A DNA stretch of 64,000 bases, taken from the NCBI GenBank assembly GCA_040389445.1, contig JAZJZX010000002.1, positions 372,001 through 436,000 on the forward strand, in the 5' to 3' direction. Both the position numbers and the translations under genes were made by a program. The notes under the pieces were generated by a model. The model had not been told where the DNA came from. It ran no database searches and saw only the letters and a list, made by a program, of their open reading frames with translations. This DNA is from UBA5189 sp040389445 (GTDB lineage: Bacteria; Chloroflexota; Limnocylindria; Limnocylindrales; CSP1-4). Numbering within the stretch: the first letter of the stretch is position 1; each line of letters begins with the position of its first letter. Positions 40,685-49,689 of this stretch are shown in pieces.

Positions 40685-41359
40685 TCAGAGCCGGCCGAGG
40701 AGCTCCTGCTTCTTGGTCTCGAAATCCTGTTCGGTGATGGCGCCCCGATCACGAAGTTCGGCAAGGTTCGTCAGGGCCCGGGTCACTTCGTCGGCGGCCA
40801 TGAACCGCGGCGCCGGGGTGGTCGCACGGGCCGGCGGCCCCGGGATCCGGACCAGGTCCATCTCCAGCCGATGCTTCTCGTCCAGCATCACCTTCTTGAA
40901 TCGGGGGGCCTGGTCCAGCATCCGATAGCGGTCGACCGAGTCCTCCGACGCCGTCATGATGTCGAGGTCGCCGTATCCGAACAGCCGTCCGAACAGGTTC
41001 TGCTCGAGCACCGCGTCGTTGATCTTCTCGAGCGAACTGTCCGCGGATCGCTTGTTGAGGATGCCCTCGACCTTCAGGACGCGACGGTTCGTCACGATGT
41101 AGTCCTGCGCGTACCAGCTCCAGTAGAGGTGGATCAGCAGGACCAGTGACACCACCAGCAGCACCAGGATGCCGATCCCAAGCGCCTGCTCCAGGACACC
41201 ATCGCCGGTGAACTGGAGCCGAAGCACGGTGAGGGCCAGCGCAGAGATGAAGAGCGCCCAGGCGAGGCGGCCGTCCACCAAGGTCGCAAGCCAGTGCTGG
41301 CGAGAACGAAGGGCGATGCGTTCCCCATCGGCAAGCAACGTATCGGCATATCGAGGCAC
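40685..41359 (-). CDS. Membrane protein with PH-like and SHOCT domains
   Basis: 224 residues. Two N-terminal membrane helices (about 28-45 and 50-75) are followed by a bacterial PH-like (bPH) domain with YIVTNRRVLKVEGIL, then a flexible region and a C-terminal SHOCT motif (LAELRDRGAITEQDFETKK). Such proteins are bound to the inner membrane surface; the role is unknown. The GTG start has an AGGAGG ribosome site about 10 nt upstream and follows xerD by 20 nt. Confidence 0.85.
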   Translation of the reverse strand: MPRYADTLLADGERIALRSRQHWLATLVDGRLAWALFISALALTVLRLQFTGDGVLEQALGIGILVLLVVSLVLLIHLYWSWYAQDYIVTNRRVLKVEGILNKRSADSSLEKINDAVLEQNLFGRLFGYGDLDIMTASEDSVDRYRMLDQAPRFKKVMLDEKHRLEMDLVRIPGPPARATTPAPRFMAADEVTRALTNLAELRDRGAITEQDFETKKQELLGRL

Positions 41360-41379
41360 GGGCGGGGGTCCTCCTCGCG

Positions 41380-42339
41380 TCAGGCCCTGGGGTGAGCGCG
41401 GGCATAGACCTCGCGGATACGCTCACCGGTCAGGTGCGTATAGAGCTGCGTCGTGCTGATACTCGCATGGCCCAGCAACTCCTGGACGATCCGGAGATCC
41501 GCGCCGCCCTCCAGCAGGTGCGTGGCAAAGGAATGGCGAAGGGTGTGGGGACTGACGCGATCCGGCAGACCGGCAATCGCGGCGGCGCGCTTGACCGCAC
41601 CCCATGCCTGTTGACGCGCCCATCGGCGACCGCGATCTCCGACGAACAGCGGTCCGCCCCGGACCGGTTCCACGTGCGCCAGCCCGATGAGGCCGGCCCT
41701 CGGTCCGGCAATCCAGTCGGTCAGTACCGCGAGCGCGATGTCACCGACGGGGACCAGTCGCTCCTTGTCTCCCTTGCCGATCACGCGGACGAAGCCACCA
41801 TCAAGGGACAGGTCTTCGAGGTCCAGGCCGAGCGCTTCTGAAATGCGCAGGCCGGCGGCATACAGCAGCTCGATGAGCGCGCGATCGCGGAGGGCGCCCG
41901 GGGACGAAGAGCCAGCTGCGCCCCCGGCGGATCGATTCGGGCCGGCAGCCTCGATCAGGCGTTCCACCTCCACCACGGAGAGCGTTTCGGGCAGCAGACG
42001 GGACATGCGGGGCAGGTCCAGGTGTGCTGCCACATCCACCCCGATGATCCCCTCCCCAAAGGCAAAACGGTAGAACCCCCGGATGGCCGCCGCGCGACGC
42101 CGCAGGCTGGTCGGCGCGAGGCCGGGATCGTTCGGGCGGCCGCGCCGCGTTCGGGCCGCCAGATAGCGCGTGGCCGCGTCCGGACCGACGGCCCAATCGC
42201 GCCCGGTCCCGCGTGCCGCGGCAAAATCGTCGAGATCGCCTCGATAGGCAAGGATCGTGGCCGGTGAGACGCCGCGCTCCACGCGCAGGTAGGTCAGGTA
42301 ATCGTCGATCGCGCGATCCACGGACGGCTTACCGGCCAC
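41380..42339 (-). CDS. xerD: Site-specific tyrosine recombinase XerD/XerC family
   Basis: 319 residues. The N-terminal SAM-like domain is followed by the catalytic domain with the Arg in YAAGLRISEALGL, HTLRHSFATHLL (H-x-x-R), LGHASISTTQLYTH (second His and the Tyr nucleophile). It resolves chromosome dimers at dif. I call it XerD because the gene lies in a recN-xer context typical of a sole chromosomal Xer in this type of genome; XerC/D cannot be told with certainty. Start is GTG 42339. Confidence 0.9.
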   Translation of the reverse strand: MAGKPSVDRAIDDYLTYLRVERGVSPATILAYRGDLDDFAAARGTGRDWAVGPDAATRYLAARTRRGRPNDPGLAPTSLRRRAAAIRGFYRFAFGEGIIGVDVAAHLDLPRMSRLLPETLSVVEVERLIEAAGPNRSAGGAAGSSSPGALRDRALIELLYAAGLRISEALGLDLEDLSLDGGFVRVIGKGDKERLVPVGDIALAVLTDWIAGPRAGLIGLAHVEPVRGGPLFVGDRGRRWARQQAWGAVKRAAAIAGLPDRVSPHTLRHSFATHLLEGGADLRIVQELLGHASISTTQLYTHLTGERIREVYARAHPRA

Positions 42340-42355
42340 GGCACCCGTTCACCCG

Positions 42356-44143
42356 TCAGCCTTCGCCGAGATCAGCGGCGTCCCGGGCCGATGCCGCGCG
42401 GACGAGCTCACGAGCCTGTGCGAGCGCGGCCGCGCCCGGACCGTCATCTCCGGATCCGCCCAGCATGGCTGCCAGTTCGGCGATCCGAGCCTCGCCACGG
42501 AGTCGCTGGACCTCGGTCACCGTGCGCCCGCCGCGCTCCAGCTTCGCGATGCGGAGGTGCGCGTCCGCATGGGCCGCGATCTGGGGCAGGTGCGTCACGA
42601 CCAGCACCTGGTGGCGCCGGGCCAGCTCCCGGAGGCTCCGTCCGATCGGGCCGGCGCTGCGCCCGCCGATTCCCGCGTCCACCTCGTCGAACACCAGGGT
42701 CGGCGTGTCGTCGGCCTCGGCCAGGACCTGCTTGATGGCCAGCGCGACCCGAGACAGCTCCCCGCCCGAGGCGATCCTGGCGAGCGCTCGTGCGGGTTCA
42801 CCGGGATTCGGTGCGAGCCGGAACACGACGTCGTCGGCGCCCGTTGAATCGAACGCCACGGCATCGCCGTCGAGTTCGATGGCCGTTTCATCCTGACCCG
42901 CCGGCCTTCGCCCCACGGCAACCTCGAATGCGCCCGGCGGGAACCCCAGTCGCCGAAGCACGGCATCCGTTTCGGCGCTCAGCCGGGCGGCCGCGATCGA
43001 GCGCCGCAGTCCCAGCGTCGCTGCTGCGGCCGCCACCCCCGCGAGGAGGCGGGCATCCTCGGCCGCGCGTCGGTCCCGCTCACCCTCGAGCCCCCGGATC
43101 TGGGCCGCTTCCTCCGCGGCTCGCTGGCCGTAGGCGATCACCGCGGCCTCGTCTTCCCCGTAACGCCGCTCCAGCCCATAGATCACCGACAGGCGCTCCT
43201 CGAGGCCGGCGAGCGAACGCGCGTCGTGATCGACCTCCCCGAGCAGACCACGAACATCCGCGGCTACATCTTCGAGTTCGGCGTCCGCTCCCGCCAGTCG
43301 GGCGGCGATGGATTCGAAGCGCGGATCGATCCGTGCCAGCGAACGCGCCTCGCGATGCGCCGCCGCCAGCACGGTGCGGATCGAACCGTCGTCCCCGGCC
43401 AGCGCCTCGTGGATGCGCTCGCCGGAAGCCGCGATCGTGGCGCCCTGTCGCGCGGCCGCGAGCCGAGCTCGCAGGTCATCCGCTTCGCCGGGTCGAAGGT
43501 CCGCCGCTTCGATCTCGGCCGCCTCATGGACCAGGACGTCGAGGCGACGAGCCAGTTCGCGCGGATCGATCGACAGAGCCGCTAGTCGCACCCGGTTCTC
43601 CCGCCAAACCGCGACCGCGGCGGCCATCGCGGCCCGGTCGTCCGTGTGGCCACCGAACGCGTCAAGCAGGTCTCGCTGCCACCGTTCATCGAGCAGCCGC
43701 CCCTGATCATGCTGGCCGTGCAGCTCCACGAGGCGACCGGCGACGTCCGCGAGACGCGCCGCGGTGACGGCTTCATCATCCAGTCGGGCCGTGGACCGGC
43801 CCGCCGCGGTGACCTCCCGGATGACGATGAGCGGTTCGGGCAGGCGATCGAACAACGCCTCGACGCGCGCGGAGCGGGCGCCATGTCGGACCAGCGACAC
43901 GTCCGCGCGGGCCCCGAGCGCGAGACCGAGGGCGTCGATCAGGAGGCTCTTTCCGGCGCCCGTTTCCCCGGTCAGGACGTTGAGGCCCGCGTCCAGCTCA
44001 AGGCGCAGGTGGTCGATCAGGCCCAGGTCCGTGACCGAGAGTTCCAGCAGCGGCCCGATCCGCCGTTCGTCGGCCGTGCCAGGCCCCAGGTCCGGCAGCG
44101 TGTCGGCGCGCCGCTCGGCGGCGGCCTCCGATGTGGTCGTCAT
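42356..44143 (-). CDS. recN: DNA repair protein RecN
   Basis: 595 residues, SMC-like. Walker A is in GETGAGKSLLIDAL; a long coiled coil covers about 160-400; the C-terminal half has LSRVALAIKQV and FDEVDAGIGG (signature and Walker B) and the D-loop. It acts in double-strand break repair. ATG 44143 is chosen by the family start (LLELSVTDLGLIDHL soon after); upstream codons lie in nadK. Confidence 0.95.
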   Translation of the reverse strand: MTTTSEAAAERRADTLPDLGPGTADERRIGPLLELSVTDLGLIDHLRLELDAGLNVLTGETGAGKSLLIDALGLALGARADVSLVRHGARSARVEALFDRLPEPLIVIREVTAAGRSTARLDDEAVTAARLADVAGRLVELHGQHDQGRLLDERWQRDLLDAFGGHTDDRAAMAAAVAVWRENRVRLAALSIDPRELARRLDVLVHEAAEIEAADLRPGEADDLRARLAAARQGATIAASGERIHEALAGDDGSIRTVLAAAHREARSLARIDPRFESIAARLAGADAELEDVAADVRGLLGEVDHDARSLAGLEERLSVIYGLERRYGEDEAAVIAYGQRAAEEAAQIRGLEGERDRRAAEDARLLAGVAAAAATLGLRRSIAAARLSAETDAVLRRLGFPPGAFEVAVGRRPAGQDETAIELDGDAVAFDSTGADDVVFRLAPNPGEPARALARIASGGELSRVALAIKQVLAEADDTPTLVFDEVDAGIGGRSAGPIGRSLRELARRHQVLVVTHLPQIAAHADAHLRIAKLERGGRTVTEVQRLRGEARIAELAAMLGGSGDDGPGAAALAQARELVRAASARDAADLGEG

Positions 44144-44150
44144 CGTGAGC

Positions 44151-45005
44151 TCACGAAGGCAGCAGCTCGACCTTCTTGCGCAAAAGATCCCAGAACGGGA
44201 GGGCCCCGTCCGGCTGGACGAGGCGGACCGGCCGATCGAGGGCGCGAACCTCGACCATGTCACCGACGGCAATCGACACGTCCTCACGCCCATCGATCGA
44301 CACGAGCGCTTCATGGGCGTCGGTCACGCGGCAGCGCACGACGACCGTCGAGCCGACGACGACCGAGCGGATCGTGGTGAGGTAGGCCGCGATCGGCGTG
44401 ACGATCAGGTTGCGCGCCGTGGGATCGAGGATCGGACCACCGGCCGAGAACGAGTACCCCGTCGATCCGGTGGGGCTCGCCACCACCAGCCCATCGGCGA
44501 TGTAGGTCGCGAGGTGGCTGTCATCGATGGACACATCGAGACGAACCACGCGGGCAAGCGAACCCCGAGCCACCACGACGTCGTTGAGGGCGATGTGACG
44601 CTCCGTCACATCGCCGGCTCCGGCGCGCAGGATCCGACCTTCGAGCGCCATGCGCAGCTCCAGCGTGAAACGGCCTGCTCTCAGCCCGTCGAGTACCCGG
44701 ATGAGGTCGCCGGCTTCCACCTTGGACAGGAATCCCACCTTGCCGACGTTGATGCCGAGAAGCGGCACGTCGATCTCGGCCACCGCGCGTGCGGCGCGCA
44801 GGAAGGTGCCGTCCCCACCGAGGACCACGAGCACGTCCGTACCGGGCAATTCGCCATGCCTGGCGTCGAGATCTGCCGCGGTGGCGGCCCAGTGATCCAG
44901 GCCGAGCTTCGAAGCCCAGCCCGTCGCGCGGTCGCGGAGCTCGATCGCCGCATCGCTCGTCGGGTTGTAGGCGAATCCGATGCGCGAGATCGCGTGTGCG
45001 TTCAA
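44151..45005 (-). CDS. nadK: NAD kinase
   Basis: 284 residues. VLGGDGTFLRAAR (G-G-D-G-T) and SPTGSTGYSFSAGGP are the two nucleotide motifs, ALNDVVV the N-D-x-V. It makes NADP from NAD. The TTG start at 45005 forms a TTGA overlap with the tlyA stop and has a GAGGGAG ribosome site, which supports it against longer in-frame starts. Confidence 0.95.
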   Translation of the reverse strand: MNAHAISRIGFAYNPTSDAAIELRDRATGWASKLGLDHWAATAADLDARHGELPGTDVLVVLGGDGTFLRAARAVAEIDVPLLGINVGKVGFLSKVEAGDLIRVLDGLRAGRFTLELRMALEGRILRAGAGDVTERHIALNDVVVARGSLARVVRLDVSIDDSHLATYIADGLVVASPTGSTGYSFSAGGPILDPTARNLIVTPIAAYLTTIRSVVVGSTVVVRCRVTDAHEALVSIDGREDVSIAVGDMVEVRALDRPVRLVQPDGALPFWDLLRKKVELLPS

Positions 45006-45880
45006 GGAACTGCTCCCTCGGTGATCGCAGCAATCCGCTGCAGGACGGTCGGATCGACGCGCCGCCCGGGGCCGTCGGCCAGGCCATCCGCGCCCGGGAC
45101 CACGAGGTGCACGAGGAACTCGCGATTGCCCTCCGGGCCGAGAATCGGCGAGGCGATGCAATCGAGCGCCACGAGGCCGAGCTCGGCAGCGGCGGCCACG
45201 ACCCGCTCGACGGTCGCCCGATGGACTGCCGGATCGCGGACGACGCCACCGGAAACCTGGCCGCGGCCTGCTTCGAATTGCGGCTTCACGAGCGCCACGA
45301 TCGCACCGCCGGCGGGCCCAAAGGCGGACGCGATCGGTCCGAGCACGAGTCGGAGGGAAATGAAGGACACGTCGATCGTCGCGATCGTGATCGGCTCCGG
45401 CAGCGTCGAGGCGGTGATGCCGCGGGCGTTGGTCCGCTCCATTGAGTCGACCCGGGGATCGCGCCGCAACGTCTCGGCGAGCTGGCCCCGCCCAACGTCG
45501 AGCGCGTAGACACGGCCGGCCCCACGCTGCAGCAGCACGTCGGTGAATCCCCCCGTCGACGCGCCGACATCGAGGCAGACCGCATCTCGAGGGTCGATGC
45601 CGAATGCGTCGAGCGCGGCCTCGAGCTTGTGGCCACCCCGACTCACATACGGAGACGGCTCGAGGAGAACCACCTCGAGGCGGGCATCCACGAGGTCGCC
45701 GGCCTTCCGGTCCAGGCGCCCCGCATCGCCGACGCCGGTCCGGATCTTGCCGGCCAGGATGAGCGCCTGGGCGCGGGTCCGGGATGGCGCCAGCCCACGG
45801 TCGAGCACGAGCTGATCCAGCCGCACTCGAGCGGATCGGGTCCCCGGCGTGCGCTCGCGGTTGGAGGCGGCGGCATGCAT
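45002..45880 (-). CDS. tlyA: TlyA-family rRNA methyltransferase/hemolysin
   Basis: 292 residues: an N-terminal S4 domain (RLDQLVLDRGLAPSRTRAQ) and an FtsJ-like methyltransferase with YVSRGGHKLEAAL, CLDVGASTGGFTDVLL (SAM loop) and TIDVSFISL. TlyA methylates 2'-OH of cytidines in rRNA, affecting capreomycin sensitivity. It lies between dxs and nadK, an order common in Gram-positive and Chloroflexota genomes. ATG 45880 is used; GTG 45907 is possible. Confidence 0.92.
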   Translation of the reverse strand: MHAAASNRERTPGTRSARVRLDQLVLDRGLAPSRTRAQALILAGKIRTGVGDAGRLDRKAGDLVDARLEVVLLEPSPYVSRGGHKLEAALDAFGIDPRDAVCLDVGASTGGFTDVLLQRGAGRVYALDVGRGQLAETLRRDPRVDSMERTNARGITASTLPEPITIATIDVSFISLRLVLGPIASAFGPAGGAIVALVKPQFEAGRGQVSGGVVRDPAVHRATVERVVAAAAELGLVALDCIASPILGPEGNREFLVHLVVPGADGLADGPGRRVDPTVLQRIAAITEGAVP

Positions 45881-45928
45881 GCCGCTATCGTGGCACAGCG
45901 GGCTCACCGCGGACTCACGACCTGCGCC

Positions 45929-47962
45929 TCAGGCCGGTTCCGGCGTCGCCTCGGATCGACCCGGGACGGCACCGATCGATCGAAGCGTGTCCCGGACCTG
46001 TCCCTCGAGTCCCGTGACGTCGAGCCTGAGCACGCGGCGCAGGTCGGCGACCGCACCGTGATCGACGAAGCGGTCACCCGGGATTCCAATGATCCGGACC
46101 GGGATGCCTCGGTAGGCGGCGTCGGTCAGGCGCGCCTCCTCGATGGCCGCGAGAACGGCGCTGCCGAACCCGCCGGTCACGACGCTCTCCTCGAAGGTCA
46201 CGACGAGCCGTTTGCCGCGAGCCTGATCAAGGATCAATGGTCGATCGAGCGGCTTGGCGAAGCGGGCATTGACGGCTCCGATCGACCAACCATCACGTTC
46301 GAGCGCCCTGGCGGCAGCGAGCATGCGCGTGACGATGGGACCGAAGCCGACCAGGAGGACGTCATGCCCCTCCTGGAGGACCTCGGCCTGGCCGACCGGG
46401 ATCACCGGTGGCTCCGTATTGGGCAGCCCGGATCCGGCATCCCGAGGGTAGTGCAGCGCGAACGGGTGATCCTGCGCCATCGCGGTCCGGAGCAGGGCGC
46501 GAAGTTCCTGTTCGTCCCTGGGACTCGCCACCACCAGATACGGCAGCTGGAGCTGGGCCGGAATCGTGAACATGCCCTGATGTGACGTACCGTCTTCCCC
46601 GACGAGGCCGGCGCGATCCACGGCCAGCAGCACCGGCAGGTCGTTCTGGCAGACGTCATGGACCGTCTGGTCGAACGCCCGCTGCAAGAACGTCGAGTAC
46701 AGGGCGACCACGGGCCGCATGCCGCCGAGAGCCAGCCCGGCCGCGAGGGTCACCGCGTGCTGCTCGGCGATGCCGACGTCGATCGAGCGCTCCGGGTGGG
46801 CAGCCCGGAACCGTGCCATTCCCGTACCGGTCGGCATTCCGGCCGTGATGCCGACGATCCGACGGTCATCGTTGGCGAGCGACACCAGCTCCTCGGCAAA
46901 GACCGCGGTGTAGTTGGGATGCTTCTTCGGGCCGCCGGAGGCTGCGGCCGGAGGCACCGCGTCGCCGTTCGAACCCGAGCCGTGCGGTGCCGTGGATCGC
47001 AGCGGTGCCGACGGCCGAACCGGGTCATGGAAATCGCCATTCGGGGCGACGTCCATGGGGGGCAGGGCGGCTCCGTGGAAGGAGACCTGGTCCGCCTCGG
47101 CTGGGCGATAGCCACGGCCCTTCTGTGTCCGCACATGCACCAGGACGGGGCCCTTGAGTTCGAGGACGCGCCCGAAGGTCTCGAGCAGCGCATGGAGGTC
47201 GTGGCCCGGCACCACGCCGATATACGTGATCCCCAGGTCTTCGAAAAGCTGCCCCGGCGAAGCCAGGTTCACCACCGACCGTCGAAGACGCTGGCTCCAT
47301 TCGAGGGCGCTGCCGCCGATCAGGGGAATCTTCTCGACAAGGCCGTCGTAGGCCGTCTTGCTCTGCTGCCATGCGACGCTGAGCTTGATCCTGGAGAGAT
47401 AGGTCGAGACCGCCCCTACCGTGGGGCTGATCGACATCTCGTTGTCGTTGAGGACGATGAGGATCTGCGTTCCCTTGTGCCCGATGTCGTTGAGCGCCTC
47501 GAGGGAAAGCCCGGTCATCAGGGCGGCGTCGCCGACGACGACGGCGATCCGCTCCAGGCCATGGCGGAGATCGCGGGCCGTCGCCAGTCCCTGTGCGATG
47601 GACAGGCCCGTACCGGCGTGCCCGCCGTCGAAGACGTCGTGCTCGCTCTCCGCGCGGCGCGGGAACCCGCCCAGCCCGTCCAGCTGACGGAGGGTACTGA
47701 ACTGACCGAGCCGCCCGGTGAGCAGCTTGTGTGCGTAGGCCTGGTGCCCGGTATCCCAGACGATCTTGTCGTGGGGCGATTCGAGCAAGCGATGGAGGGC
47801 GAGGGTCAGCTCCACCACGCCGAGCGATGAGCCGAGGTGGCCGCCCGTGGTGGCGACCGTTGCGACGATCGTTTCACGGAGCTCAGCGGCAAGTCCGGCC
47901 AGCTGCCCCTCGTCCAGGCCCCGAAGGTCACCGGGTCCTCGAAGGTCCTTGAGCGTTGTCAT
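45929..47962 (-). CDS. dxs: 1-deoxy-D-xylulose-5-phosphate synthase
   Basis: 677 residues, somewhat longer than most (about 620-640). DTGHQAYAHKLLTGR and GDAALMTGLSLEALN (TPP-binding G-D-G/A...N) are in the first domain; GIAEQHAVTLAAGLA (catalytic Glu) in the second. A Ser/Pro/Ala-rich insert near 320-350 adds length. It starts the MEP pathway that ispH finishes. The ATG has an AAGGA ribosome site and a roughly 60-nt leader from a CATAAT box. Confidence 0.95.
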   Translation of the reverse strand: MTTLKDLRGPGDLRGLDEGQLAGLAAELRETIVATVATTGGHLGSSLGVVELTLALHRLLESPHDKIVWDTGHQAYAHKLLTGRLGQFSTLRQLDGLGGFPRRAESEHDVFDGGHAGTGLSIAQGLATARDLRHGLERIAVVVGDAALMTGLSLEALNDIGHKGTQILIVLNDNEMSISPTVGAVSTYLSRIKLSVAWQQSKTAYDGLVEKIPLIGGSALEWSQRLRRSVVNLASPGQLFEDLGITYIGVVPGHDLHALLETFGRVLELKGPVLVHVRTQKGRGYRPAEADQVSFHGAALPPMDVAPNGDFHDPVRPSAPLRSTAPHGSGSNGDAVPPAAASGGPKKHPNYTAVFAEELVSLANDDRRIVGITAGMPTGTGMARFRAAHPERSIDVGIAEQHAVTLAAGLALGGMRPVVALYSTFLQRAFDQTVHDVCQNDLPVLLAVDRAGLVGEDGTSHQGMFTIPAQLQLPYLVVASPRDEQELRALLRTAMAQDHPFALHYPRDAGSGLPNTEPPVIPVGQAEVLQEGHDVLLVGFGPIVTRMLAAARALERDGWSIGAVNARFAKPLDRPLILDQARGKRLVVTFEESVVTGGFGSAVLAAIEEARLTDAAYRGIPVRIIGIPGDRFVDHGAVADLRRVLRLDVTGLEGQVRDTLRSIGAVPGRSEATPEPA

Positions 47963-48029
47963 CACGGTTGTCCTTGTGTCTCCTGAAAAGTGGCAATGGG
48001 GCACGGGCGGCGGCAGCCGGGCGGGGACA

Positions 48030-48035
48030 ATTATG
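48030..48035 (-). promoter_or_regulatory. -10 box CATAAT of dxs
   Basis: CATAAT 68-73 nt upstream of the dxs ATG, overlapping by two bases the end of the inverted repeat at 48034-48062. A TGAAAC hexamer 19 bp upstream could be the -35. Unlike the leaderless promoters it gives a leader with a ribosome site. Confidence 0.45.
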
Positions 48036-48062
48036 TGATACCACGAACACGCATGTTTCACA
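48034..48062. promoter_or_regulatory. 29-bp inverted repeat in the dxs/cyclase divergent region
   Basis: TGTGATAC, 13 bases, then GTTTCACA: arms match at 7 of 8 positions (TGTGA...TCACA). The inner bases (CGAACACGCATG) are partly symmetric too. It covers the -35/-10 spacer of dxs and lies 44-72 bp before the cyclase start, the place of an activator site. CRP-family sites use TGTGA/TCACA arms but with 6 bp between; here the distance is 19 bp, so another dimer or two half-sites is more likely. Confidence 0.55.
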
Positions 48063-48093
48063 TCGGGACGTCGGCGACCCTGAGACCCGACGG

Positions 48094-48099
48094 TACACT
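48094..48099 (+). promoter_or_regulatory. -10 box TACACT for leaderless transcript
   Basis: TACACT, six bases (GGGAGC), then the GTG at 48106 of the nucleotidyl cyclase. The GGGAG between them could also serve as a weak ribosome site on a longer mRNA. Confidence 0.55.
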
Positions 48100-48105
48100 G
48101 GGAGC

Positions 48106-49347
48106 GTGATCGTCGCCGGAATCCGGAGCCTGCGCACGCGTCTTCTGGTCGCCGTGGACCGCGGCATCGACTCGCAGGACCGTGCCGGTCGCGCCACGCT
48201 CGTCGTCGCCAGCACATCCATTGCCACCCTCTCGATCCTGTGGGTTGCGACCTATCTCGCCCTGGGCCAGCCGAAGGCGGCGGCCGTTCCGTTCACGTAC
48301 CAGGTGGCGACCGCGGTGGGCCTGGCCGCCGTGGCGCGCGGCGCCAGTTTTCGAGCCTTCCGGACCAGCCAGATCGGCATGATGACGGTCCTGCCATTCG
48401 TCCTCCAGTGGACGATCGGCGGCTACACGGCCTCCTCCGCCGTAAGCCTCTGGGCGCTCGTCGCCGCACTCGGCGCGGTGTTCTTCCTCGGAGCGCCGGG
48501 CGCCGTCAAGTGGTTCATCGCCTTCTGCGCCCTGACCGTCGTCTCGGCGATCATCGACCCGGCAATATCCGCCGCCGTGACCCCGCCGTCGTCATCCATT
48601 CGCACCGCATTCTTCGGACTGAATGTGCTCGGCGTCGCCCTCACCGCCTATCTCGTGGTCCAGTATTTCGTCCGACAACGCGAGGCCGCCCTCGTGGCGC
48701 TCGACGCCGAGCACGTCCGTTCGGAGGAACTGCTCCACAACATCCTGCCCCGCTCCATCGCGGATCGCCTCAAGGCGGGAGCGACGGTGCTCGCCGACGC
48801 CCATCCGGCGGTGACGGTGCTGTTCGCGGATGTCGTCGATTTCACGCCGTACGCCGAACGGACCGCGCCGGCCGAGGTCGTCCGGATCCTCGACCGAATC
48901 TTCAGTGCGTTCGACGAGATTGCCGACCGACATGGCCTCGAGAAGATCAAGACGATCGGCGACGCGTATCTCCTGGTCGGCGGACTGCCCGATGCCCGAC
49001 CCGATCACGTCGAGGCCGTGGCACGGGCCTCGCTGGATCTCGTGCGCGTCAGCGACTGGCTCGCGACCGAGACCGGAATCTCGCTCCGGATCCGGGTCGG
49101 AATCGACACCGGCCCCGTCGTCGCCGGTGTCATCGGACGCCGCAAGTTCAGTTACGACCTGTGGGGCGATACCGTCAACACCGCCGCGCGCATGGAATCC
49201 AACGGGGCCCCGGGCCGGGTGAACGTCACGGGGCGCGTCGAGGCCGCGTTGCGAGACAGCTTCGCATTCGAGCCGCGCGGCCAGATCAGGGTGAAGGGCA
49301 AAGGCGCCGTGGAAGCCTTCTTCCTGCTCGGGCCTCGGCCCGGCTGA
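48106..49347 (+). CDS. Class III nucleotidyl cyclase with multi-helix membrane domain
   Basis: 413 residues. Residues 25-190 contain about six membrane helices; a short coiled coil with HNILPRSIADRL leads to the cyclase domain. Metal-binding Asp residues are in LFADVVDFT and KTIGDAYLL; the base-selecting Lys (EKIKTIGD) and Asp (YDLWGDTVN) are those of adenylate rather than guanylate cyclases, and NTAARM holds the transition-state Asn/Arg. It resembles the membrane adenylate cyclase Rv1625c in build. GTG 48106 is used because of the -10 box; longer frames enter the dxs promoter. Confidence 0.9.
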   Translation: MIVAGIRSLRTRLLVAVDRGIDSQDRAGRATLVVASTSIATLSILWVATYLALGQPKAAAVPFTYQVATAVGLAAVARGASFRAFRTSQIGMMTVLPFVLQWTIGGYTASSAVSLWALVAALGAVFFLGAPGAVKWFIAFCALTVVSAIIDPAISAAVTPPSSSIRTAFFGLNVLGVALTAYLVVQYFVRQREAALVALDAEHVRSEELLHNILPRSIADRLKAGATVLADAHPAVTVLFADVVDFTPYAERTAPAEVVRILDRIFSAFDEIADRHGLEKIKTIGDAYLLVGGLPDARPDHVEAVARASLDLVRVSDWLATETGISLRIRVGIDTGPVVAGVIGRRKFSYDLWGDTVNTAARMESNGAPGRVNVTGRVEAALRDSFAFEPRGQIRVKGKGAVEAFFLLGPRPG

Positions 49348-49416
49348 TCGGCGTCCCGGGAAGCAGCGTTCGGACGAACACTGCGGAGATCCGTCGGACC
49401 GGCCATCGAAACCGGG

Positions 49417-49689
49417 TCACCCCTGCTCCGCTTCCTGGGCGTCCTCCGGGCGCACGTCGATGGCGGACAGCGCCCCGCCAGCTCGAGTCACCAGTTGCTG
49501 GACCTTCAATTCTGCCTCCGCCAGGAGACCGGCGCACCGTTCGTGGAGGGCGACGCCGCGCTCGTACAGCGCGATCGAGCGCTCAAGGGGCAGGCCGCCC
49601 GTTTCCAGCTCGGCCACGGAGCGTTGCAGTTCGGCGAGGGCATCATCGAAACTGAGGCCCTCAATCGGAGTTTCAGGCGTCTCGGTCAC
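49417..49689 (-). CDS. xseB: Exodeoxyribonuclease VII small subunit
   Basis: About 90 residues. FDDALAELQRSVAELETGGLPLE and SIALYERGVALHERCAGLL match XseB, a two-helix protein that binds XseA. GTG 49689 has a GAGGAG ribosome site 4 nt upstream; ATG 49701 lies inside that site and is less likely. It overlaps the end of a 50-aa membrane ORF by 17 nt. Confidence 0.92.
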   Translation of the reverse strand: MTETPETPIEGLSFDDALAELQRSVAELETGGLPLERSIALYERGVALHERCAGLLAEAELKVQQLVTRAGGALSAIDVRPEDAQEAEQG

